Origin: Pieris napi
Taxonomy: Eukaryota; Arthropoda; Insecta; Lepidoptera; Pieridae
Assembly (NCBI RefSeq): GCF_905475465.1
Contig: NC_062245.1
Span: forward strand, 12,152,001-12,216,000
Direction: 5' to 3'
DNA: 64,000 nt
Positions 25,126 to 34,514 of the stretch are shown here, piece after piece (position 1 is the first letter of the stretch; each line of letters starts with the position of its first letter). Under the pieces are notes generated by a model. It worked only from the letters and a program-made list of their open reading frames with translations. It was not told the DNA's origin and did not search any database. Both the position numbers and the translations under genes were made by a program.

Positions 25126-25390
25126 TTCCGCCGCTCAACGCCAGAGGGATCGCGAGTGCGTTGACGTCCTTTATTTTTTTTAGAATTGGTACGCTATCGT
25201 CTTGTAGGACTCTTAGTCCTTAATTAGTTCAAAAATACTTCAGTGGGCATCAGGTCCCACTTAGAGGTGGTGAGCGGCAAAAACTGCCTTAAATAACGCT
25301 CAGTTTGTGGAACGACGGACGTCGAGGTGATACGGGTGGAATTTCGTATTCTGCCTCGATGTACGAAGATGAAACGTTTCCAGGTGAATA
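25126..25390 (+). repeat. Dispersed repeat, family B, long copy
   Basis: It contains GCTCAACGCCAGAGGGATCG, GCGAGTGCGTTGACGTCC, AGGACTCTTAGTC, CTTCAGTGGGCATCAGGTCC, GTGGTGAGCGGCAAAAACTG, AACGACGGACGTCGAGG and TTTCGTATTCTGCCTCG. It shows that the family extends at least 250 bases beyond the conserved CCATGGACAC core. Confidence 0.65.
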
Positions 25391-25782
25391 AATACACTAT
25401 GTTTTTTACTTTTTGAGTAGTTCAAATGCTCAATGAACTACTTAAAAAGTCAGGGTTACACAAACAGAAAATACTAGCATATTAATTTTTACTCTACAGC
25501 GAGGTTGTAGTACCTACTGAGAACTCGGTTCCTACTCTAGTGTACTACGCACTGAGCTTGAGTACCGACAAGTGCGGATAGAATTAAAGTTATGATAAAA
25601 TAGTTATAAAATTAAAATAGGGGACTAGAGTACTTCGAACGACATTCAGTTATGTTTACAGACTCACAGCTGTAATTAAAGTTTGTATTAAATTAACCAT
25701 CGCCCAATAGACTCCAGGCTTAAGGGTATGTTAGGTATATCGACTATGTAAATGCGTGTCGTTCCCACGAGAATGTAAAGTG

Positions 25783-26118
25783 CGTACTCCTAGTTCACCA
25801 TGCCTCCTGCTGATAGAGGACAAATCTTTGTTTTTAATTTATTTTATTATTATTTATTACTTAAAATGTCATGTAGAACATGGTGTAATGGTTGCAGCTC
25901 CTTACAAACGTTGTGTAAAACAAAAAACTTGGCGATTAAAAAGAGTGACGGAGAGTTTATTGCCTGTTCTTCTTTTCCGTTCTACGCCCCTGAGTTGAGA
26001 ACTGGCAGTAAATCTAAAATTAGTAGAATTTAATGTTTAATTCTTTTTTGACGTTCAGAAGTGTACATTGTGTTACCTACATGAATAAATGATTTTTGAC
26101 TTTTGACTTTTGAGGTAT
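25783..26118 (+). mobile_element. Non-LTR retrotransposon 3' UTR tail, family C
   Basis: This is the most complete family C copy: CCATGCCTCCTGCTGATAGA, GTGTAATGGTTGCAGCTCC, GCGATTAAAAAGAGTGACGG, TGCCTGTTCTTCTTTTCCGT and ATGAATAAATGATTTTTGAC, ending in a TTTTGAC repeat. It is non-coding. The short-repeat tail marks the retrotransposon 3' end. Confidence 0.65.
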
Positions 26119-26279
26119 TGGTATTTGGTACGCTTGTTGCTTGAAGGTTTATAAGTCTAAACACCAGACAGGCGGTTGCATAAAGCCGCTTTAAAATCCG
26201 CTCTGCCAAGTATGTCTTGCCAGCGTAAAAATAACAGTTAATACAACTGACTTGTTTGTGTGCTACGAATTTATGATAG

Positions 26280-26620
26280 CACTAGTGGCCGTCCCGGCTT
26301 CGCATGGGAGGAAATTTATGTTTTTTTTTTTGTAGATATTGATATGTTATTTAATATTGTGGATCATTTTTTGTTCTATCATCAATAGTTTTCGCAGCGC
26401 ATGCGATGAAAGATATCTTATAGGTATTTTTTTACACCTTGGGTAACATTATTGTAGTTTTAGTAGGGTTTCTTTTTTCTTGCAAATTAATCAATGATAA
26501 AGTAGCATTTAAATAGTGAAAGAATTTTTAAAATCGGTCCAGTACTTTTTGAGCCAATTCGTTACAAACATACTTACGTACAAATAAATCTTTCCTCTTT
26601 ATAATATTGTATAGATTACC
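26280..26620 (-). mobile_element. Helitron-like non-autonomous element
   Basis: On the - strand it starts TCTATACAATATTATAAAGA and ends ACGGCCACTAGT, that is, a 5' TC and a 3' CTAGT (the CTRRT rule). AATTGGCTCAAAAAGTACTG lies near the 5' end. These termini are those of non-autonomous Helitrons common in Lepidoptera. The flanking bases are not the expected A and T on both sides, so the copy is old or the boundary is shifted. Confidence 0.5.
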
Positions 26621-27588
26621 AGTACAAGTTTTCTTTATCTACAAAATAGGCTCCAGTTTCGGTGACTACGACTTTTGCTACTATGTAATATAACAAAAAC
26701 CTTAGCCTCAGCAACGCTTGGCCGGTCTGCTAATTATTTATTAAAACTTAAAGTGCCTCTAAAAACGAATCATAATATTAAGATTTCCTCACAGAAAAAT
26801 ACCAATTTTATTCGCAATATAAACCTTAATCTTCGAATTAAATTTAATTACAAAATTATCATTGAGATTTTGACCTCCCAAACATGAAACAATACAACTT
26901 TCGGATTTTTTGCTTTGTAGCGTTTTTATTATTGTCAGCACGTGTTATTTTCGTTATTTAAAAATTATTTAATTGTTCATTCTATTTGTATGGACTGTGT
27001 TAACGTGACAAAAAAATGGCTAAAAGGGTTTATTGTTTCAGGCTCAAAAAACTGATCACTTTACCATATTATAAATATTAAATATGGTCTCCGGAATAAT
27101 CTATTCCAAACCACAATCCTCCTTAACTGCACATATTGTAATTTCTTTATTCTTATATAAATACTTTAATTTGAATAAATAGTTAAAGCGTTATCAAAAT
27201 ATATTTGCATAAATGAATATTCAATATATTTGGAAGGATTTTGTCGTAATATTCTTTGGTATAGTTTCTTTATAGGAAAATTCGTTAGTTACTCTTTCTA
27301 AAAAATATGGACAATCTTATACAAAAATAACAAAATGGAAGGTTGCAGAACCCAAGATGTGATGTGAAACAAGTCGTTCACCTAATAATATTTTGTTCAC
27401 TGATAAGCAATTATAAAACAAATATTCATAATTGCGTATTATGTTTACTGTCTTCAGAATCTAAGGAAAACGACAATTTCATTTTATTTAATAAAGCCTT
27501 AAATAAATAAAGCCTTAAATTTTCTAGCTCTGAAGCTGTGCTACTCAACTGTGTGGTTGGGGTTCTTACCTGGCTATGGATCTTCTTC

Positions 27589-28010
27589 TTATAGTGCTAT
27601 TTCCATGCGAAGGTTGGCGATCATCATGGCTAGTTTAATTTTTGATGTCGCGCTTCTAAACAATGACTTGGTGCTTTGACCAAACCATTTTTTCCTGGCC
27701 AGGGCTCCCTTGCCCTTTATGATTAGTTGAAGGAGCTCGTATTTTTTGGAGTTACGTAAAACGTGTCCGAAATACTCAAGTTTCCTTTTCTTAATCGTTA
27801 TAAGCACTTATTTGTTCTTCTGCATTCTGTCCAGCACGGTTGTATTTCGTATGAAGATATTTTAAGCATACGCCGATAAACCCAGATCTCAAACGCTTCC
27901 AGTTTTTTGGATATGGTCTCTGTCAGCGTCCAAGATTCTACGCCGTAGAACAGCACAGAGAAGAAGTAACATCAATGCGCGTTCTAAGCTGTAAATTTAG
28001 GCGCTTGTCA
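27589..28010 (-). pseudogene. Non-LTR reverse transcriptase C-terminal fragment
   Basis: Near the right edge the - strand reads YGVESWTLTETISKKLEAFE, then IWVYRRMLK. The open frame 27589-27807 continues TIKKRKLEYFGHVLRN, YELLQLI and, near its end, KLAMMIANLR. This is the typical segment after the polymerase domain of non-LTR elements that encode GVE.W..T, W.YR..L and KR.L.YFGH.LR motifs. A frame break separates the two parts. No catalytic residues are included; it is a dead fragment. Confidence 0.65.
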
Positions 28011-28093
28011 TAAAGTATTTTTTTTTTGTTTTGAAAAGGCGTTCCGCGCTTGTTCATGGTTGGCCATGGATGTACCAATCCATTTTTCTATGC

Positions 28094-28425
28094 GCGCAAA
28101 TAAATTCAAAGCCCTCGAAAAACGTAAATTAATCAATAAAGCCTTTTAAAAATTTGACGAATACTTAAATGATCCTAATTCTTGGGATAGATCCAGTTCA
28201 AACAATTTGTATGACTCAAAACTTAGCGATTAAAAAGAGTGGCGGAAAGTTTCTTGCCAGTTCTTTTTACCCGCTCTACGCCCTTGACTTGCGAACTGGT
28301 AGTAACTGTAAGTTTACAATTAATTTACCTTCTTTTTGACAATTCATAAGTGCACTTGTTTACCTACACGAATAAGTTTGAGTTTGACATATATGAATAA
28401 AGTTATTTTGAGTTTGAGTTTGAAC
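28094..28425 (+). mobile_element. Non-LTR retrotransposon 3' end, family D
   Basis: It is a second copy of the 16812 element: AATAAATTCAAAGCCCTCG, CGTAAATTAATCAATAAAG, GCGATTAAAAAGAGTGGCGG, CGCCCTTGACTTGCG and a GTTTGAGTTTGAG tail. The coding part has an in-frame stop where the 16812 copy is open. Confidence 0.7.
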
Positions 28426-28704
28426 ACTCTAGCTCGTATTATGATGAGGTGTTACAGAAGGCAAAATTCTGAAGACCCAGAAAGGTGATTTATGTATGCA
28501 TTTATAGAATTGTTAATATTAATCTTATAATTATAAATAATCACCAATTACCATCAACATTACATAAACCAATTGAATATCTGGATTATATCCAAAATTC
28601 TACTCAACTGTCAAGATGTTTTACTCGTACGTCACTGTATTATATTAAATATTTACGGACGTAGTATATCCGCCATCATTATATTTACTAAACACTCATT
28701 GGCT

Positions 28705-28770
28705 CAGTATAGCATTGAGTGTCCATGGGCGGCGGTATCACTTAACATCAGGTTAGCCTCCTGCCCGATT
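28705..28770 (-). repeat. Dispersed repeat, family B, fragment
   Basis: On the - strand it reads TGATGTTAAGTGATACCGCC, then GCCCATGGACACTCAATGC, the conserved core of the family. Confidence 0.6.
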
Positions 28771-28830
28771 GCCCCTACTTGTACCTACGAGTTTTTTAAC
28801 AGGCAGTATCGCATATTTTGTTTTGTTTAC

Positions 28831-28985
28831 CTGAACCGCTGTTCTAAATTATCTAATTTTCTTTCTAATCCTGGAAAGGGAGTCATGCTTTCATAGCGAC
28901 CCTCACCCTGAATACCTTGGCTTAAATACAGAGTTTTCTGAAGAATTTCAGAGGTTCTGTTCTGGGGGTTTGTCTTTCCGTTTCA
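28831..28985 (-). other. Exon-like open stretch with consensus donor, unassigned
   Basis: On the - strand a frame reads NGKTNPQNRTSEILQKTLYL, SQGIQGEGRYESMTPFPGLE and RKLDNLEQRF. It ends exactly at CAG|GTAAAC, a good splice donor at 28831/28830. The residue composition is protein-like. The acceptor side is poor and a stop lies just upstream, so this could be an isolated exon of an unrecognised - strand gene, a captured gene fragment in a transposon, or chance. Homology could not be assigned. Confidence 0.25.
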
Positions 28986-29846
28986 CCAACTTTTATGCGC
29001 CAAAACCTTCCGATGGTGTCCGACATCGCTGGGTATGAACGAAATTGTGCACTTATACCGTAGAAGACTCGAAGGACTTTTATACTTACTTGCATACACA
29101 CAAAAATACTTCTCAATATAAATAGGTGTGTCCTTTTCCCCATTTCCTAGTTCCCATTGCGGCAATTCCCGTAATAAATAATATTAAGACAGGAATAGTT
29201 TCGTGACGTTAAACTAATAATAGTTTTAATTAGCTGCAGCAAACATGAAGCTGACAAGATGCGCTAATAAACATTGTTTATAACGAGAACTCAAGACGGA
29301 AGCTACGATGACAAGTCTTGAAGATGAAACTTTATGAGTTTTTCAAGTTTAAGTTTAGAGTACCGTAATTGAAATTTTTAATGAATTTTTAACAGTACTC
29401 TTTCTAAATTACTTTTACCGTGTGATTATTGATCCTGAGGTCGTGGTTTCGAATCCCAGCGGCTTAATACCTACACTTGCTCGTGCGGCGAATGATATTG
29501 TAGTTTCACCGGAGTTCCAAATTTAAGACTTATAATTTATGTGTACTATAAGTGTTAAAATTAAATCTATTAAAACAGGAATGTTTGTTGAAGTTAATCT
29601 GTACTATAAATTAGCCTATACCTACGATATTTATAAATGAAACTACATTGTGTTGCTGAAATAACTATATAAACAATTAGAGTTTGTTACTTTATAAATT
29701 CCTTCAAAAAAATTATTTTAATATATTTAAAGTTCTGCTAACTCGCAAATATTACAATGCTTCTTGTAAAAATCTATTTCAAACCAAAACTCGCGTCTTT
29801 TTCGACAGACTTACAAACTATCAAAATTACAATTAAATAAAAAAAA

Positions 29847-30054
29847 CGTGTGTGTACTTATGTACACGCGTAAGAAGTAATACTTATGTTGCGTGACATG
29901 ATAAAAATATTTTCAATTCTTTTTTTTTTTTTTTAATTTAACAAACTTTGTTATCTTTCGCGTTATTCCACGTTTGTAGAAAAAACGACACTAACCATAG
30001 AAAAAATGTAACTCTCATAATTTTTGCCTAACGCGCCAAAAGAAGTATAACTTC
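29847..30054 (+). mobile_element. MITE, family E, internally deleted copy
   Basis: It has ACGTGTGTGTACTTATGTAC, GAAGTAATACTTATGTTGCG, AAAAACGACACTAACCATAG and the right end ACGCGCCAAAAGAAGTATAA followed by CTTC. The GGGTGTCGGTTTTTTG block of the 20508 copy is absent. Confidence 0.65.
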
Positions 30055-30211
30055 AATAAAACGTCTGAATTGACACATAACAGATAATTAATTTAAAAAA
30101 ATCGTTACATTTATATTATAACTAGGGCCGCAAAAGAGGTAACAAATTAATACTACTGTGTATCTCTCAATGAATTTTATATAACTTAATATAAAGACAC
30201 GATCGGTAGAA

Positions 30212-32148
30212 ATAAAAAAAAAATAAAATAAAAAAAAATAAAATATGTTTATTATGGAACATAAGATACATGTATCACTTATTCCACGTCATTAAATTTG
30301 AAGGCATCCCTACTCATCGGCAAAGAAGACAGAGGGGGTAGGCCGAGAGAAAAAGCCGGCGTAAAAAACTCTCGGTACTCTTTTAAAACAGCAAATCATC
30401 AAACAACACTTATTAAAACAAATATCGCAAATTAATTAGAAGTAGCCTGTCTAGCACTAGTCCCAGGCCCTTTTATCAACTAAATAATCGTTGACTTTAT
30501 AGTAAGCCTTTTTACACAGCTTTTCTTTAATACATTTCTTAAATTTATTGTAAGGCAGTGATAAAAGAGCCTCTGGGATTTTATTAAAGAAGAGTATCCC
30601 TTTCCCCAAAAAAGAATTACTAACTTTAGATAGTCTAGTACGGGGAAATTGCAGCCTGCGTTTGTTCCGTGTGTTAACATTGTGCGTATGTTCTATTCTA
30701 GTAAACTTATCACTATTTTTGTATACATACATAATATTTTCATAAATATATTGCGAGGGAAAGGTGAGTATATTAACTTCCTTGAATTTATCTCTAAGAG
30801 ATTCCCTACATTTTAAATTATAGATTGCACGAATAGCCCTCTTCTGCAGGATGAAAATAGTTTCGACATCAGCAGCATGACCCCATAATAATAAGCCATA
30901 AGTCATTAAGCTATGAAAGTAACTAAAATAAACAAGTCTAGCTGTATCGACATCAGTTAGTGAGCGAATTTTTTTAACCGCGTAGGCTGCAGAACTAAGT
31001 CTCTTCGCCAATCCGTTAATATGAGGGGACCACTGAAGTTTTGAATCCATGGTGATTCCGAGAAATACAGTTGTATCATCCAGACTCAATTCCTCACCGT
31101 TTATAATTGGTCTAGTATCCATAACCCTTGCATTTTTTGCACAAAATTTAATGCATTTTGTCTTTTTTGCATTAAGTAGAAGGTTATTCATACTAAACCA
31201 ATGGACAATCGAAGACAGAGCATTGTTCACATCGTCAAAATTTGTTATTTGTCGTTTGATTTTAAAAATCAAGGACGTGTCATCAGCAAACAAAACTATC
31301 TGATGTTTTCTCTCTACCATGAAAGGTAGATCATTTATATAAACAAGAAAGAGGAAAGGGCCAAGAATTGAGCCCTGTGGTACCCCCATATCTACTGCCG
31401 ACCCAGAGGACCTCTTACCATTCACTTCAACCTTCTGAGTTCTTCCGTGTAAATAGGAAGTCAGAAGATTCAGTGCGGTATTCTTGATGCCATAGTGACG
31501 GAGTTTCCCGATTAAGGTCTCGTGTTGGACACAATCAAATGCTTTGGATAAGTCGCAGAAAACACCTAAAGCGTCATGCGACTCCTCCCAAGCCTTAACT
31601 ATATATCTATATAACTCAACACCGGCATCGGCTGTCGAGCGACCCTTGGTAAAACCGAACTGATTATTATGTAATAATTTGTTTACGTTAAAATGAATTA
31701 CCAGTTGATTTAATATAATTTTTTCAAATATTTTACTACAAGTAGGTAGTACGGAAATTGGTCTAAAGTTACTGGGGTCGGACATACTACCTGCTTTAAA
31801 TAAAGGAATAACTTTACTATGTTTCATTAGATCGGGAAACTCGCCACTTTTAATACAATTGTTGAAAATTATAGCTAGATGGGGAGCAATTACATCAATT
31901 ATGCTACTAATTATTTTTACAGAAATACCCCAAAGATCGGTAGTGTTCTTAATATCTATGGTTCTAAATATCCTCACTATATCGTCGGCACCAATGGGTC
32001 GGAATGAAAAACTGACCTTGCACTCGTTTACATTATCTTTAAGCAGCGATTCAGCGAGGGCGGGAGATGATTGAAGAGATTTAGTAGTCGAAATTGGAAT
32101 GTCAGAAAAGTACTTATCAAAAACAATCGCTATCTCTTCGTTAGATTA
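30212..32148 (-). mobile_element. 5'-truncated non-LTR retrotransposon (Jockey superfamily-like)
   Basis: On the - strand the element holds a reverse-transcriptase ORF, a 3' UTR of about 210 bases, and an end of ATAAACATATTTTATTTT-type A/T repeats (30212-30245). No endonuclease domain precedes the RT: a stop lies just upstream at about 32149 and the sequence further right is unrelated. 5' truncation of this kind is the normal outcome of incomplete target-primed reverse transcription. No flanking target duplication could be defined. Confidence 0.85.
30457..32145 (-). CDS. Non-LTR reverse transcriptase ORF2 (truncated, no endonuclease)
   Basis: The open frame runs from about 32145 without an intact start; the first GTG/ATG-like codon used by ORF finders (31977) is not a real start. 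RT motifs follow in order: KVIPLFKAG and NFRPISVLP, NQFGFTKGRST, FCDLSKAFDCV (first catalytic Asp), GVPQGSILGPFLF, then FADD (catalytic pair, about residue 230 counted from 31977) and FLGI. The C-terminus has LLLWGHA, AIRAIYNLKCRESL and ends KAYYKVNDYL...AWD. All RT catalytic residues are present over more than 500 codons without a stop, so the copy is fairly young. The motifs suit the Jockey/CR1 group. The lack of endonuclease makes it non-autonomous. Confidence 0.9.
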   Translation of the reverse strand, partial: SNEEIAIVFDKYFSDIPISTTKSLQSSPALAESLLKDNVNECKVSFSFRPIGADDIVRIFRTIDIKNTTDLWGISVKIISSIIDVIAPHLAIIFNNCIKSGEFPDLMKHSKVIPLFKAGSMSDPSNFRPISVLPTCSKIFEKIILNQLVIHFNVNKLLHNNQFGFTKGRSTADAGVELYRYIVKAWEESHDALGVFCDLSKAFDCVQHETLIGKLRHYGIKNTALNLLTSYLHGRTQKVEVNGKRSSGSAVDMGVPQGSILGPFLFLVYINDLPFMVERKHQIVLFADDTSLIFKIKRQITNFDDVNNALSSIVHWFSMNNLLLNAKKTKCIKFCAKNARVMDTRPIINGEELSLDDTTVFLGITMDSKLQWSPHINGLAKRLSSAAYAVKKIRSLTDVDTARLVYFSYFHSLMTYGLLLWGHAADVETIFILQKRAIRAIYNLKCRESLRDKFKEVNILTFPSQYIYENIMYVYKNSDKFTRIEHTHNVNTRNKRRLQFPRTRLSKVSNSFLGKGILFFNKIPEALLSLPYNKFKKCIKEKLCKKAYYKVNDYLVDKRAWD

Positions 32149-32864
32149 AAGGATATAAGGTTCGGTAAATTCGACTCACCGAAAATCAATTGCGGAAGAC
32201 ATTTGCGTGAATTATTTTAATACCCAGTGTGGATTGAGCATCTGCAAGGTATTTGATATAACTAATTCGTATAACAATGAAGGAGCAACGGCCTCCAATG
32301 ACGTCTCTGCTATTTGTGTAGCGGTAACTGTCAAACATAAGATTAGCAGTGACTTTTGATTTACAAATGCATCGCAAAACACTTTATTAGTATCAAATAC
32401 AAACAATCGTTGACCCAGATGCTAAATCGTGATTGATAAATTTGCTGATGCACTTGGATGGTTGTGGTATTTAATCAAACAGTGATTTATTTGTGTAATT
32501 GATGTATACGGAATGAGGATTATACATTTTTAATCTGTTGGTTTTCGTTGCTAAATAAATGGTCTATGGACAGATAACCTGGTAACTTTGATTCTAACCT
32601 CAAACGACAATCAACTTGTGTATCATGACTACTATTCTCTTATGGGCGCTAAAAAGATTTGTGCTTTATTTATTAATTAAACACCAATATATAATGCATT
32701 TTCTACAGTATAAGTTACAATCTATATATTCCAAAATGACAATTACGGTGAACATAAATTTTACAAAAAAAAAAAAAAAAATCAGTGTAAGAAAACATAG
32801 TGAGTGAATATGGCAAGTTATTTTATAATTCTGGAGGCAAACATGGTCACTTCAAGTTAAGTGC

Positions 32865-33265
32865 TTTCCGCCGCCCATGGACACCCACAACACAGGAGGT
32901 TTGAAAGTGCTATTCCGGCCTTTGGGCTAGTGGTACGCTCTTCTGATTAAGTCCCCTAAGTCGTTACACTTTGGAAATACCTGGAATGTCAGCTGATTCC
33001 ATAGAGTAGTGTGCGGCAAGAAGTGTCTTTAAAACCAAAGCAATAAAAACAGCGAATTAGTGGAACTCCCCCGCCCTGCATCTTCTCTTGACAGTATAAT
33101 ATGGGGTAAGGCGGCGATTAAATAGGCATCTCCTGGACAGGCGTGCCCTCTAAAGCCACACAACATCAACTGGCATTGTAGCCAAACGTCTGTCCAGTGG
33201 AATAGGTGGATTTTTTTCTGTTGACGTCCAACCACGATATTTAGCCGCGGGTGGAATTCCGAATT
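32865..33265 (+). repeat. Dispersed repeat, family B, long diverged copy
   Basis: It opens CCGCCGCCCATGGACACCCA and continues TTCCGGCCTTTGGGCTAGTG, CCCCTAAGTCGTTACA, GTGTGCGGCAAGAAG and, further right, ACGTCCAACCACGATAT and GGGTGGAATTCCGAATTG. The order matches the 25126 copy, although an inserted or diverged block (about 33065-33215) separates the last part. Confidence 0.5.
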
Positions 33266-34190
33266 GTTCTTCGGAACCCCTCGGTTTTAAAAACAAAAGT
33301 GTAATACGTTTGTTATCCAGTAACTCGCACTAGGCCCGCTTGTTATAGCCTCCATTGAAGGCCTTCATCCCAGCTAATATACTTATAAAACTTATGCTAA
33401 TGATTGACGATGGTGGAGGTATATATTTGTATGACTAGATATTTATAGGACTCAAACCAAGCTCGAAAGTGCGTTATTAATGCGAAGTTGGCTGATATTT
33501 TTCCAGACATACAATGCTTTTCATATCTACCCAGCTGAATAAACAGTCGGGCATAGACAAAGAGTTTTTTTCTAAAACGACATCGCGTATCTAGTGATTA
33601 GACCGTACATTGCACCAAGTCTAGTTTTTTTTAAATTATGATGTGTGCAGAAGTATTAAAAACCAAAGGCAAGGCATACTGTACAATACCAGCCCCAATA
33701 AAAATTAAGCATCCTTTTTGTCTGACTTAGATATTTTAGAGATAAATAAATTTGAATTATGTTAGTTAATTGTTTTGCCAAATTAATATTTGTTCTTAAA
33801 CGGAAATCTCCCGTCGTTATATGATCTCCGCGATTAAAGACAAAACGACCTCTAAGCGCTGGCTGCTATTCAAATATCATTTAAACGTTATTATTTTTAC
33901 AGTTGTAATAGTTTTAGTCGTATTCAGGAGCGTCATTAATTTGTAGTCTCACATGTTACTCCATTAATAAACCTAGCAAATTAAAATTGCACGTACGGTT
34001 CTTCCACGGTAAAATAAAAAATACTGTACTGAGTCATTATTTCATTAATTACTGTATATTAAATTGTGTAGAGCCTACTTGACACTCGTTCATTCATTTC
34101 GATGTTTCAATATAACATGACTTTTTGAAAAGGCATAATCCAAATAAATTACGGATACCGTTTAAACGGGCGCGATAACGGTAGTAAGCG
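33266..34190. other. No gene seen
   Basis: AT-rich intergenic DNA with no protein motif, tRNA-like box or paired repeat that I could recognise. Confidence 0.4.
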
Positions 34191-34199
34191 TACATCATA

Positions 34200-34514
34200 A
34201 ATCCGTCGTATATTGTATAACCCAACCTACGCAAACGTCGCGTCGCGCGCGCCCTCACTCGGCCAGTCATCGAGCGACGGTCGCTTGGAATGTTGCTATC
34301 GGTCTTCGCGAAATATTATACATTGTTTATGTGACATGCGCGCATAATTTGACTAATCTAATAAGAATCAGATTAAAGTGTTTGATATAGTGACAGTGAA
34401 GTGCAGTTTTGTATATTAAGCTCCACTGAGGTTGTGTCGTGTTTGTATTCCATTGAAAGCGCGGTGCTCGCTCGTCCGGTGTACGGGACGTCGCCCCCGG
34501 AGTTTTACTAAGAG
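34200..34514 (+). promoter_or_regulatory. Putative promoter and non-coding 5' exon (likely of the adenylate cyclase gene)
   Basis: A sharp GC/CpG-rich island (GTCGCGTCGCGCGCGCCCTC near 34230; CGCTCGTCCGGTGTACGGGA near 34466) appears in AT-rich DNA and ends in a strong splice donor, AGAG|GTAAGG at 34514/34515. No long frame crosses it, as expected for a 5' UTR exon. The next supported + strand exon with an acceptor and an untranslated start is at 55822, so the simplest reading is exon 1 of the cyclase gene with an intron of about 21 kb. That link is inference; another gene or an lncRNA is possible. Confidence 0.45.
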
